A DNA stretch of 11,728 bases, from the NCBI GenBank assembly GCA_002342505.1, contig DDQB01000090.1, positions 7,345-19,072 of the forward strand, read 5' to 3'. The position numbers were made by a program, and so were the translations under genes. Positions 1 through 6,849 of this stretch are shown here, one piece after another. Each line of letters opens with the position of its first letter. The first letter of the stretch is position 1. Under the pieces are notes generated by a model. The model did not search any database. It was not told the DNA's origin and worked only from the letters and a program-made list of their open reading frames with translations. This stretch comes from Acidaminococcaceae bacterium UBA2453. GTDB lineage: Bacteria; Bacillota; Negativicutes; Acidaminococcales; Acidaminococcaceae.

Positions 1-287
1 CTCGCCACGACGGCGAATTTCATCTCATGGAATGACGCAATCGCTGCCGATGGTTTGCTTATGCCTTTTTCCATGCCTGCATGGTTTTATGCGAATAAAG
101 TTTCAAATTGTGTCCGTTGTCCTGCAGTCAGTTTCGTACTGGCTGCATTTTTTGTTTTCAATTATTTCACCCGTCATGTATTGCAATGGAATGACTTTCG
201 CGATAGAATAAAATGACATATTATAAAATAATTAAAATATTATTGTAAGAAACAAATGTAAAACTACTTCTGAGGTGAAGACGTAAC
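1..287. other. Region upstream of ftsH, no assignable gene
   Basis: No gene can be assigned here. On the plus strand, frame 1 is open from the window edge to a TGA at 214-216 (about 71 codons, hydrophobic centre), and frame 2 is open to a TAA at 209-211. Neither translation resembles a family I know, and at most one could be the tail of a gene cut by the window edge. A small inverted repeat (CCATG, 71-75, with CATGG, 80-84) is followed by TTTT and might be a weak terminator for an upstream gene. The last 110 bases become very AT-rich and carry the ftsH promoter and ribosome binding site. Confidence 0.5.
181..209 (+). promoter_or_regulatory. Sigma-70-type promoter of ftsH
   Basis: TTGCAA at 181-186 and TAGAAT at 204-209 are separated by exactly 17 bp, close to the housekeeping consensus. 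Transcription would start near 216 and give an AT-rich leader of about 70 nt. The ftsH ribosome binding site GAGGTGA (272-278) lies 9 nt before the start codon. Confidence 0.65.
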
Positions 288-2495
288 ATGAACAACAATA
301 ATAATAACAACAACAACGATAACGGAAGGCGCCCTTTATACTATTATTATGTATTGGCGCTTGTCGTGCTGATGCTGCTGAATACCCATGTGTTCCCGGC
401 ATTTTTTAAGGCGAAGGTGTCGGAGCTGCCTTACAATTCTTTTATCCAGATGATGGATGAAGGAAAGTTCGGCAAGGTGGAGATCAGTGAAAAGCGGATC
501 GCCGCCACGGCCAAGGACCCGGATGACAAGAAGATTTATGTGACAGGCCGGGTGGAAGATAATCAGCTGGTGGAGAAGCTCACCAAGAGCAAGGTGGAAT
601 TTTCCCAGGTCATCCCAAGGGAGAGCGGGCCGTTGGAAAGCCTGTTTACCAACTGGATCCTGCCCATCATCATCTTCTTTATCATCGGGCAGCTGCTGAT
701 GCGTTACATGAGCGGCAAGGGGATCGGCGGCATGGGAAACTTTGGCAAGAGCAACGCCAAGGTGTACATGCAGGCCCAGACCGGCGTCACCTTTGCGGAC
801 GTAGCGGGACAGGACGAGGCGAAGGAATCCCTGGTGGAACTGGTAGACTTCCTGCATAATCCGGGGAAGTATTCGGCCATCGGCGCCACAATGCCGAAGG
901 GCGCGCTGCTGGTTGGACCTCCCGGCACCGGCAAAACGCTGCTGGCTAAGGCTATTGCCGGGGAGGCGAAGGTTCCCTTCTTCAGCATTTCCGGTTCCGA
1001 ATTTATTGAAATGTTCGTGGGCATGGGCGCGGCCCGTGTGCGCGACCTGTTTAAGGAAGCTCAGAAAAAAGCGCCCTGTATCGTGTTTATCGATGAAATT
1101 GATGCCATTGGCAAGAAGCGCGACAACGGCGCCTTTGGCAGCAACGATGAACGGGAGCAGACCCTGAACCAGCTGCTGTCGGAAATGGACGGCTTTGACG
1201 GCAGTAAGGGCGTCATCATCCTGGCGGCCACCAACCGTCCGGAATCCCTGGACGCAGCCCTGTTGCGGCCGGGACGGTTTGACCGCCGCATCCCGGTGGA
1301 ACTGCCGGACCTGAACGGCCGTGAAGCGATTCTGAAAGTACACGCCAAAGACGTGAAGATGCGGGATGATGTGGATCTGAAAAAGATCGCCCGTTCTACT
1401 CCCGGCGCCAGCGGCGCGGAGCTGGCCAACATTATCAATGAGGCGGCCCTCTGCGCGGTGCGCAACAAGCGGGACAAGGTGACCAATGTGGACCTGGAGC
1501 AGGCAGTGGATATTATCATTGCCGGGTACCAGCGCAAGAGCATGGTCATTTCCGAAGAGGAAAAGAAGAATACGGCCTATCATGAAATCGGCCATGCCTT
1601 GGTGGCGGCCAGCCAGACCCACAGCGCCCCGGTGGAAAAGATTACGATCATTCCCCATACCAACGGTTCCCTAGGCTACACCATGCAGGTGGATGAACAG
1701 GAAAAGGTAAATTATACGAAAGAAGACCTGTTTACCAAGATCGTGACCTTTACCGGGGGACGGGCTGCGGAAGAAGTGGTGTTCAACCACATGACCGCCG
1801 GCGCTTCCAACGATATCGAGCAGGCTACCCGCCTGGCCCGGGCCATGGTGACCCGGTTCGGCATGACGGAAGAGTTCGGCATGATGGGCATGGAAACCAT
1901 CCAGAACGCCTATCTGGGCGGCGACGCTACCCTGACCTGCAGCGAGACGACCCTGGCCAAAGTAGATATGAAGGTCATGGAGATTATCAAAGAGGCCCAT
2001 GCAAAAGCTCTGGCAATTCTGCGGGAGCACCGGGAGGATCTGGACCGGCTGGCTGCTTACCTGCTGGAAAAAGAGACTATTACCGGCGTGGAATTTATGG
2101 CGATCCTGAATAACGAAGATCCTGCGGAAGCGGTGCGCAGGGCTGCGGAAGAGGCGGAATCCCGTAATGCGGAGCAGCGGGTGAAGGATGAAGAAAAGGC
2201 CCGCCGGGAAGCGGAAGAGCTGGCGGCAAAACAGGCCCAGTGGACAGCGGCATCCGCGGCAGCCGATATGGCTGGCGGCGCACTGGGAACGGAAGCGAAG
2301 GACGGGGCCGCCCAGGGCGCGCATCCAACGCAGGAAAAAACGGTAGCGGAAGTGGATGCGGAAATGCGGGAAGCGATCCGTAAGGCAGAAGCCGACCCGG
2401 AAGGCGCGGAACGGGAAGCCCGGACTGTAGAAGAAAACAGCGGGCTGACGGACGCGGAGTTCCGCCCGGCGGATGAAGAAAGGAAAGATATTTAG
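288..2495 (+). CDS. ftsH: ATP-dependent zinc metalloprotease FtsH
   Basis: Membrane-anchored AAA+ protease that extracts and degrades membrane and short-lived cytosolic proteins as a hexamer. An N-terminal transmembrane segment (about 19-39) and a second (about 123-138) flank the short external domain. The AAA module shows Walker A GPPGTGKT (210-217), pore motif FVGM (243-246), Walker B ending in FIDEID (267-272) and the second region of homology RPGRFDRR (327-334). The M41 peptidase has HEIGH (432-436) with the third zinc ligand in ASNDI (Asp509). Start: ATG at 288, with GAGGTGA 9 nt upstream. At 735 residues it is about 90 longer than E. coli FtsH; the extra is an Ala/Glu/Arg-rich tail (about 612-735), probably helical. 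Residues 2-10 are all Asn. HEIGH instead of the commoner HEAGH, and the peptidase-domain flavour, recall the divergent FtsH copies of Clostridia, so a second ftsH may exist elsewhere (inference). It appears monocistronic. Confidence 0.97.
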   Translation: MNNNNNNNNNDNGRRPLYYYYVLALVVLMLLNTHVFPAFFKAKVSELPYNSFIQMMDEGKFGKVEISEKRIAATAKDPDDKKIYVTGRVEDNQLVEKLTKSKVEFSQVIPRESGPLESLFTNWILPIIIFFIIGQLLMRYMSGKGIGGMGNFGKSNAKVYMQAQTGVTFADVAGQDEAKESLVELVDFLHNPGKYSAIGATMPKGALLVGPPGTGKTLLAKAIAGEAKVPFFSISGSEFIEMFVGMGAARVRDLFKEAQKKAPCIVFIDEIDAIGKKRDNGAFGSNDEREQTLNQLLSEMDGFDGSKGVIILAATNRPESLDAALLRPGRFDRRIPVELPDLNGREAILKVHAKDVKMRDDVDLKKIARSTPGASGAELANIINEAALCAVRNKRDKVTNVDLEQAVDIIIAGYQRKSMVISEEEKKNTAYHEIGHALVAASQTHSAPVEKITIIPHTNGSLGYTMQVDEQEKVNYTKEDLFTKIVTFTGGRAAEEVVFNHMTAGASNDIEQATRLARAMVTRFGMTEEFGMMGMETIQNAYLGGDATLTCSETTLAKVDMKVMEIIKEAHAKALAILREHREDLDRLAAYLLEKETITGVEFMAILNNEDPAEAVRRAAEEAESRNAEQRVKDEEKARREAEELAAKQAQWTAASAAADMAGGALGTEAKDGAAQGAHPTQEKTVAEVDAEMREAIRKAEADPEGAEREARTVEENSGLTDAEFRPADEERKDI

Positions 2496-2531
2496 AAAGA
2501 CAAATAGAAATATTTAGAAAGACATATAGAA
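2488..2531 (+). repeat. 22-bp tandem duplication over the ftsH stop codon
   Basis: Two adjacent 22-bp units (2488-2509 and 2510-2531), both beginning ATATTTAGAAAGACA, match at 21 of 22 positions (A/T difference at unit position 16). The first unit contains the last ftsH codons and its TAG stop (2493-2495); the second repeats the same TAG downstream. It looks like a recent slippage-type duplication. Confidence 0.85.
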
Positions 2532-2605
2532 TATGCATGGATGTTATTATAGCGGTCATCTGACAGCACGTAATAAATAATAAACAAAGCGCGCAGTAAA
2601 AAAAT

Positions 2606-2629
2606 TATAAAGAACAGAGAGAATGTTCT
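2606..2629 (+). promoter_or_regulatory. Probable -10 element with operator-like inverted repeat before the DUF362 gene
   Basis: TATAAA (2606-2611) is a fair -10 element. Immediately after it lies an inverted repeat, AGAACA (2611-2616) and TGTTCT (2624-2629), with a 7-nt spacer. This would straddle the transcription start, a usual position for a repressor site. No good -35 is present: TAAACA at 2581-2586 would leave a 19-bp spacer. The ribosome binding site AGGAAGGGGAG (about 2633-2643) follows. The cognate regulator is unknown. Confidence 0.35.
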
Positions 2630-2649
2630 AACAGGAAGGGGAGCACATC

Positions 2650-3774
2650 ATGACAAAATCCAAAGTGTATTTTACCGATTTTCACATGCCGTACGGCGGG
2701 GACCCGTTGCCGGTAAAGCTGGCCAAGCTGATGAAGAAGGCCGGGTTCAATGACATTGATTTTAAAGATAAGTTTGTAGCTATCAAGATGCATTTTGGGG
2801 AGGCCGGCAACCTTGCGTATCTGCGCCCCAATTATGCAAAGGTGGTTGTTGACATGGTAAAAGCGGCGGGGGGCCGTCCCTTCCTGACGGACTGCAACAC
2901 ATTGTATGTGGGCAGCCGCAAGCATGCCCTGGAACATCTGGACACGGCGTATACCAACGGGTTCAACCCGTTCTGCACGGGCTGCCATGTGATCATTGCC
3001 GACGGACTGAAGGGCAACGATGAAGCGCTGATGCCGGTTCCCAACGGGGAAGTGCTGAAAGAGGCAAAGATTGGTAAAGCGCTGGCAGAAGCGGATATCA
3101 TCATTTCCCTGAACCATTTTAAAGGACATGAAATGGCCGGCTTTGGCGGGGCTATTAAAAATATCGGCATGGGCGGCGGCAGCCGGGCCGGTAAGATGGA
3201 ACAGCACAGCAACGGCAAGGTGGCTGTCGATCCGGATAAATGCGTAGGCTGCGGACGCTGCGTGAACATCTGTGCTCACGGAGCTCCCAGCATTAAAGAC
3301 AGGAAGAGCACCATTGATACCGATAAATGCCTGGGCTGCGGGCGTTGTCTGGCACTGTGTCCTACCGATGCCATTGCGCCTATTTCCTGGCAGGCGGCTA
3401 CTACCTTCAGCAAAAAGATGGCGGAATACGCGGCGGCTATCGTCAATGGCAAGCCTCAGTTCCACATCAGCCTCATCGTGGACGTTTCTCCCAACTGCGA
3501 CTGCCATGCGGAAAACGATGTGCCCATCGTACCGGATATCGGCATGCTGTGCTCCACGGATATGGTGGCTATCGACCAGGCCTGCGCCGACCTGGTGAAT
3601 GCGGCGGAACCCTGTCCGGGCTCCCAGCTGTACAAAAACATCCAGAAAGATCCGGAAGCGGCCAAAGGCGACGACTTCTTCCACATTACAACTCCCGACT
3701 CCGATTGGAAGACCTGCATGGAGCATGCGGAAAAGATCGGTATGGGCAGCAGAGAGTATGAACTGATCAAATAA
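2650..3774 (+). CDS. DUF362-domain protein with two [4Fe-4S] motifs
   Basis: A DUF362 family iron-sulfur protein of 374 residues. The N-terminal part (about 1-185) and the C-terminal part (about 270-370) belong to DUF362, and a bacterial-ferredoxin insert sits between them. The two cluster motifs are Cys198-x2-Cys201-x2-Cys204-x3-Cys208 and Cys227-x2-Cys230-x2-Cys233-x3-Cys237-Pro. Only the second has the usual proline after the last cysteine. More conserved-looking cysteines occur at 283, 285, 301, 311 and 322. No signal peptide or membrane segment is seen, so it is probably cytoplasmic. The ATG at 2650 follows a strong purine-rich ribosome binding site. The substrate of DUF362 proteins is generally unknown; electron transfer or a redox role is an inference. 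It is flanked by an operator-like repeat upstream and a large terminator downstream, so it is probably transcribed alone. Confidence 0.9.
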   Translation: MTKSKVYFTDFHMPYGGDPLPVKLAKLMKKAGFNDIDFKDKFVAIKMHFGEAGNLAYLRPNYAKVVVDMVKAAGGRPFLTDCNTLYVGSRKHALEHLDTAYTNGFNPFCTGCHVIIADGLKGNDEALMPVPNGEVLKEAKIGKALAEADIIISLNHFKGHEMAGFGGAIKNIGMGGGSRAGKMEQHSNGKVAVDPDKCVGCGRCVNICAHGAPSIKDRKSTIDTDKCLGCGRCLALCPTDAIAPISWQAATTFSKKMAEYAAAIVNGKPQFHISLIVDVSPNCDCHAENDVPIVPDIGMLCSTDMVAIDQACADLVNAAEPCPGSQLYKNIQKDPEAAKGDDFFHITTPDSDWKTCMEHAEKIGMGSREYELIK

Positions 3775-3820
3775 TAGTTGAGTTAGTTGAGAAAAAACGT
3801 TGTGAAATAATAAAATTTTA

Positions 3821-3901
3821 AAGGCGGCAGACATATCCCGGAAAGGATCCCTTCGACGAGCGAAAGCGAGGAGGGGAAGGGAGGGATATATCTGCCGCCT
3901 T
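3821..3901. terminator. Large bidirectional terminator hairpin
   Basis: An 11-bp stem pairs AAGGCGGCAGA (3821-3831) with TCTGCCGCCTT (3891-3901). After one C-A mismatch, ATATCCC (3833-3839) pairs with GGGATAT (3883-3889). After an 8-nt left bulge, TCCCTTC (3848-3854) pairs with GAAGGGA (3876-3882). The tip contains GCGAAAGC, a GNRA-type loop. The plus-strand exit is T-rich (3901-3916), and the minus-strand exit reads TTTAAAATTTT. It therefore suits both the DUF362 gene and the convergent yitT-like gene. At 81 nt it is larger than a normal intrinsic terminator. Confidence 0.8.
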
Positions 3902-3920
3902 GTTTATTCATTTTTCACAG

Positions 3921-4829
3921 CTATTTCGATTCTGCTTCGTGCATTTCCGTCCAGCCGGTGCGCAGTTCCGGAGGACGCTGCACCGTGTGGTCCGTCCGCT
4001 GGGTGAAGCCGCGGCCGAAGACGTCGCTGGCGTCCTGCACGATCATAAAGGCAAATGGGTCCAGCCCTTTTACCAGTTGTTTGATCTTTGCCACCTGGGT
4101 GAGCTTCACTACGCAGAACAGAAGTTTCCGGTGCTGGTGGGTAAAAGCGCCTTCCCCTTCGATGTAAGTGACGCCTCTTCCTACAATTTTGATGATGGCT
4201 TCCGCAATTTCTTCGTTGTGGTCGCTGATGATGATGATGTTCTTTTTAAAGTCAAAGCCGTCGGTGAAGGCGTTGGAGACTTTGAAAACAACAAAGTAAG
4301 CGGTCATGGTGTACAGCGCCGGTTCCAGCCCAAAGAAGAAAGCCCCGGCGCAGAGCAGTACGATGTTGATGAGGAACCCTGTCGTCCCGATGCTGATGCT
4401 GTAAAATTTCTGGACGATGGCTCCGATGATGTCGCTGCCGCCGGTACTGCCGCCCACCCGGTACAGGGTGCCCAGGCCGATGCCGTGGAGCACGCCGCCG
4501 GCGATACAGCTCAGCATGGGATCGTGCACAGCCATCAGGTCTTTTAAGGGCGCGAACAGATGCAGGAAGAAGGACAGGGCCAGGGTGCCGAAGATGCCGC
4601 TGATGAAATAGTTCCGGCTCATGAGTTTGTACGCCAGAATGAACAGCGGAATGTTGAACAGGATGTTGGTAACGCTGACCTGCCAGCCAAACAGGTAGAA
4701 GAGGATCATGCCCAGACCGGTGATGCCGCCGCTCAGCAGGTGGTGGGGCAGGAAAAATGTATTCAGCGCGATACCGGAGATGCAGGTTCCCAGCGTGATG
4801 GTCAGGTAGCGCTTCAGTTGTTTATTCAT
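3921..4829 (-). CDS. YitT/DUF2179 family membrane protein
   Basis: Integral membrane protein of the YitT family with a C-terminal DUF2179 domain; the physiological role of the family is not firmly known. The N-terminal two thirds hold about five or six hydrophobic segments (around 9-27, 33-50, 52-70, 76-93, 105-122 and 147-185). GGSTGGSDI (126-134) is the glycine-rich signature typical of the family. The soluble DUF2179 domain covers about 205-272 and is followed by a polar tail of about 30 residues. I chose ATG at 4829 because AAGGAG lies 9 nt upstream on the minus strand (4839-4844), and because the extra 29 residues of the longer frame (from 4916) are not family-like and overlap the likely promoter. 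The protein is 302 residues long, normal for the family. It is divergent from ispE and convergent with the DUF362 gene, so it is a single-gene unit. Confidence 0.9.
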   Translation of the reverse strand: MNKQLKRYLTITLGTCISGIALNTFFLPHHLLSGGITGLGMILFYLFGWQVSVTNILFNIPLFILAYKLMSRNYFISGIFGTLALSFFLHLFAPLKDLMAVHDPMLSCIAGGVLHGIGLGTLYRVGGSTGGSDIIGAIVQKFYSISIGTTGFLINIVLLCAGAFFFGLEPALYTMTAYFVVFKVSNAFTDGFDFKKNIIIISDHNEEIAEAIIKIVGRGVTYIEGEGAFTHQHRKLLFCVVKLTQVAKIKQLVKGLDPFAFMIVQDASDVFGRGFTQRTDHTVQRPPELRTGWTEMHEAESK

Positions 4830-4911
4830 TGGATATAACTCCTTGCAAATTTTATCAGGTACATCATTGGTATATTTGTCCTGAAACATCTTCTTAAAAA
4901 ATACAAAATTA

Positions 4912-4939
4912 AGCATACCACGATAAGAAAAAAATGCAA
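4912..4939 (-). promoter_or_regulatory. Possible promoter of the yitT-like gene
   Basis: On the minus strand, TTGCAT (4939-4934) and TATGCT (4917-4912) are 16 bp apart. Transcription would start near 4905 and give a leader of about 75 nt. The hexamers are reasonable but not strong. Confidence 0.4.
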
Positions 4940-5022
4940 GAGGATTTTGCTGAAAAAGTATCTTCCTTAAGGAGAGGAAGAAGAATTAGTCAGAGGTTCA
5001 TCAACTTTTGAATAATAAAATA

Positions 5023-5051
5023 TTTAAAAATCATTGGTTATATGCTAAAAT
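5023..5051 (+). promoter_or_regulatory. Possible extended -10 promoter of ispE
   Basis: TGCTAAAAT (5043-5051) is an extended -10 element with TAAAAT at 5046-5051. TTTAAA (5023-5028) lies 17 bp upstream as a weak -35. Transcription would start near 5058, about 150 nt before ispE, so the leader would include the whole 5101-5181 fold. Confidence 0.45.
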
Positions 5052-5100
5052 AAGTAAAGAATGTTGTATACAGTATTATTTTTTTTGAAAGGAAGCAACA

Positions 5101-5181
5101 GGAACGCTGGCAAATCACCCGGTGACGAAATCATTTGCCAAATGCAACGGCAAGAGTGGCGACAGGTGAATCAGCGATTCC
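5101..5181 (+). ncRNA. Candidate structured leader RNA (possible riboswitch-like element) of ispE
   Basis: The closing stem pairs GGAACGCUG (5101-5109) with CAGCGAUUCC (5172-5181): 9 bp with A5177 bulged. It continues without a gap into a second stem, GCAAAU (5110-5115) with AUUUGC (5133-5138). The 17-nt loop (5116-5132) contains CACC (5116-5119), which could pair with GGUG (5165-5168) as a pseudoknot. A competing pairing, UUGCC (5135-5139) with GGCAA (5149-5153), would break the second stem. The 3' arm UUCC (5178-5181) could pair weakly with GGGA (5195-5198) over the ispE ribosome binding site, so the closing stem may control translation (inference). It matches no riboswitch class I can name from memory. 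The fold ends 24 nt before the ispE start. Confidence 0.5.
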
Positions 5182-5205
5182 TTACGATATATCAGGGACA
5201 ATGTT

Positions 5206-6066
5206 ATGAAACTGACAGAAACGGGATATGCCAAGATCAATCTGGGTCTGGATGTGCTGGGACTGCGGCCGGACCGGTATCACGAAGTGGCCATGGTCAT
5301 GCAGGGCATCAGCCTGGCGGACACGGTGACCATTACGGAAAATCCGGAACTGCTTGTGACGACCGATCTGCCGGGACTGGAGGGCGGTCCGTCCAACCTG
5401 GCCTGGAAGGCTGCGGTCTTGATGGGCGAGTATGCGCATCGGGCGCCGAAGGTCCATATCCATATTGAAAAAAAAGTGTTTCTGGCTGCGGGACTGGCCG
5501 GCGGCAGCACGGATGCCGCAGCGGTGCTTCGCGGCCTGAACCGGTACTGGGAGCTGGGTCTTCCGGCAGAAAAGCTGGAACGGCTGGGCGCAAAACTGGG
5601 ATCGGATGTTCCGTTCTGTGTGGCCGGCGGTACGGCGCTGGCAACCGGACGGGGTGAAGTGCTGGAAGCGCTGCCGGATCTGCCTGCTCTTTATCTGGTG
5701 CTGGGCAAACCGAAGCTGGAAATTTCCACTCCCTGGGCGTATCGGGAGTTTGATAAACAGAAGAATGTGATCCATCCGGATATTGACGGGATGGTACAGG
5801 CAGTACGGGCCGGGGATGTGCAGGGCGTGCTTCGGCGCTGCGGCAATGTGCTGGAACCGGTGACGGCCGGAACCCATCCGGAGATACGGGAGATACAGCG
5901 GCAGATGCTGCAGAATGGGGCGGTGCCGGTTCTTATGAGCGGCAGCGGGCCCACCGTGTTCGGTTTTGTAAAAGATAAAGAAGAAGGCGAAAGGATCGCT
6001 TCGATCCTGCAGTCGCTGCAGTTGGAAACAGCAGTTGCGAAATTGGTTGGGAGGAATACAGTATGA
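5206..6066 (+). CDS. ispE: 4-diphosphocytidyl-2-C-methyl-D-erythritol kinase
   Basis: Cytoplasmic GHMP-family kinase of the non-mevalonate (MEP) isoprenoid pathway. It phosphorylates CDP-methylerythritol at the 2-hydroxyl with ATP. Motifs in order: YAKINLGL with Lys10 (9-16), the glycine-rich ATP loop AAGLAGGSTDAAA (94-106), the catalytic-Asp motif LGSDVPFC (131-138) and C-terminal GSGPT (246-250). At 286 residues the length is normal. The usually conserved Gly of RPDGYHE is Arg24 here (RPDRYHE). The ribosome binding site AGGG (5194-5197) is modest. An ATG at 5201 opens only a two-codon frame (ATG TTA TGA) whose stop overlaps the ispE start. The gene is preceded by a structured leader and overlaps the next gene by ATGA, so ispE and the GntR gene are co-transcribed and probably translationally coupled. 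Confidence 0.96.
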   Translation: MKLTETGYAKINLGLDVLGLRPDRYHEVAMVMQGISLADTVTITENPELLVTTDLPGLEGGPSNLAWKAAVLMGEYAHRAPKVHIHIEKKVFLAAGLAGGSTDAAAVLRGLNRYWELGLPAEKLERLGAKLGSDVPFCVAGGTALATGRGEVLEALPDLPALYLVLGKPKLEISTPWAYREFDKQKNVIHPDIDGMVQAVRAGDVQGVLRRCGNVLEPVTAGTHPEIREIQRQMLQNGAVPVLMSGSGPTVFGFVKDKEEGERIASILQSLQLETAVAKLVGRNTV

Positions 6067-6743
6067 GCGGACATCTGGAGCAGATACGTCTGGACAGCTA
6101 TAAACCGTTGCGCGAGCTGGTGTGCGAGCACATCCGGGAAGCCATTATCAATGGAGTGTTTGCCCCGGGCGAACGGCTGATGGAAATTCAGATGGCGGAT
6201 GAGATGGGGGTCAGCCGTACGCCGGTGCGGGAGGCGATCCGCAAACTGGAGATGGAAGGCTTTGTGGTGATGATTCCCCGGCGGGGGACCTATGTGTCCA
6301 ATATGTCCATCAAAGACATCAACGATGTGTACGAGATCCGTATCAGCCTGGATACCCTGGCAGCGGGGCTGGCGGCGGAACGGATCAGCGACGAGGAACT
6401 GGAAGAGCTGCAGCGTCTGCTGGTTAAGGTGGGCAATGCCATTGAAGAAAATGATATGACGAAAGTTGTGGAAGCGGATATTGAATTCCACGATGTATTA
6501 TACAAGGCCAGCCGCAATGAACGGCTGCGCAATATCATCAACAATCTGCGGGAGCAGATCACGGTGATCCGGGGCGTGTCCATGCGTTATCCCGGCCGTC
6601 TGAAAGACACCCAGGAAGAACATCGGCGTCTGGTTGAGAGCATTGCGGCCCGGGATGTGGAAAAGAGCCAGGAGATGGCGCGGATCCATCTGGAAAATGC
6701 GGAACGCACCCTGATGGCCGCCATGTCCGAGCGGAAAGACTGA
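6063..6743 (+). CDS. GntR-family regulator, FadR/FCD subfamily
   Basis: DNA-binding repressor or activator with an N-terminal winged helix-turn-helix (about 14-80; core MADEMGVSRTPVREAIRKLE, 44-63, then wing PRRGTYV) and a C-terminal all-helical FCD effector domain (about 85-215). The FCD metal or ligand site is intact: Asp139-x3-His143, His187 and His209. FCD regulators usually respond to small carboxylates; the ligand here is unknown. At 226 residues the length is typical. The ATG at 6063 follows GGGAGG (6050-6055) inside the end of ispE, and the start overlaps the ispE stop by 4 bp. In Bacillus the gene after ispE is the purine repressor purR, a different family (phosphoribosyltransferase fold). 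Here a GntR protein fills that place. Its targets cannot be read from the sequence. Confidence 0.93.
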   Translation: MSGHLEQIRLDSYKPLRELVCEHIREAIINGVFAPGERLMEIQMADEMGVSRTPVREAIRKLEMEGFVVMIPRRGTYVSNMSIKDINDVYEIRISLDTLAAGLAAERISDEELEELQRLLVKVGNAIEENDMTKVVEADIEFHDVLYKASRNERLRNIINNLREQITVIRGVSMRYPGRLKDTQEEHRRLVESIAARDVEKSQEMARIHLENAERTLMAAMSERKD

Positions 6744-6849
6744 AAAAATTAATCAGCACTTCCTTAAGAAAACTGGAAAAAATAAAAACGGCAGCGGCAA
6801 AAACGCGGCGGATATAAACGTCGTGCCGACTGCGCGAAAGTAAAAAGCA

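Larger units (their letters stand above)
4830..5205. other. Divergent intergenic region between the yitT-like gene and ispE
   Basis: This 376-bp gap holds the yitT-like promoter on the minus strand, the ispE promoter on the plus strand and the structured ispE leader. It also has a palindrome TCCTTAAGGA (4964-4973). A frame starting with ATG at 5061 runs into ispE out of frame; it has no convincing ribosome binding site and no recognisable product, so I do not call it a gene. Confidence 0.6.

Noticed and set aside
71..88. CCATG-CCTG-CATGG hairpin with TTTT as a terminator of an upstream gene
   Set aside because: The stem is only 5 bp with a short T-run, and no upstream gene can be identified to terminate; it is mentioned only in the region entry.
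336..1658. 440-codon open frame antisense to ftsH
   Set aside because: It is the mirror of a high-GC coding frame; the translation has no family signature, no ribosome binding site is seen, and the sense strand clearly encodes FtsH.
2605..3834. 409-codon open frame antisense to the DUF362 gene
   Set aside because: It is a shadow of the iron-sulfur protein gene; its product looks like random His/Phe/Arg-rich sequence.
4830..4916. ATG at 4916 extending the YitT-like protein by 29 residues
   Set aside because: It overlaps the likely -10 element; the internal ATG at 4829 has AAGGAG at ideal spacing.
5101..5181. tRNA or known riboswitch (c-di-GMP, TPP, THF, purine types) in the ispE leader
   Set aside because: The closing stem and arm lengths do not fit a tRNA, and the conserved core sequences of those riboswitches as I remember them are absent.
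5061..5468. Open frame starting in the ispE leader and running into ispE out of frame
   Set aside because: It has no good ribosome binding site and no recognisable product; the leader part is better explained by RNA structure, and the rest is an off-frame reading of ispE.
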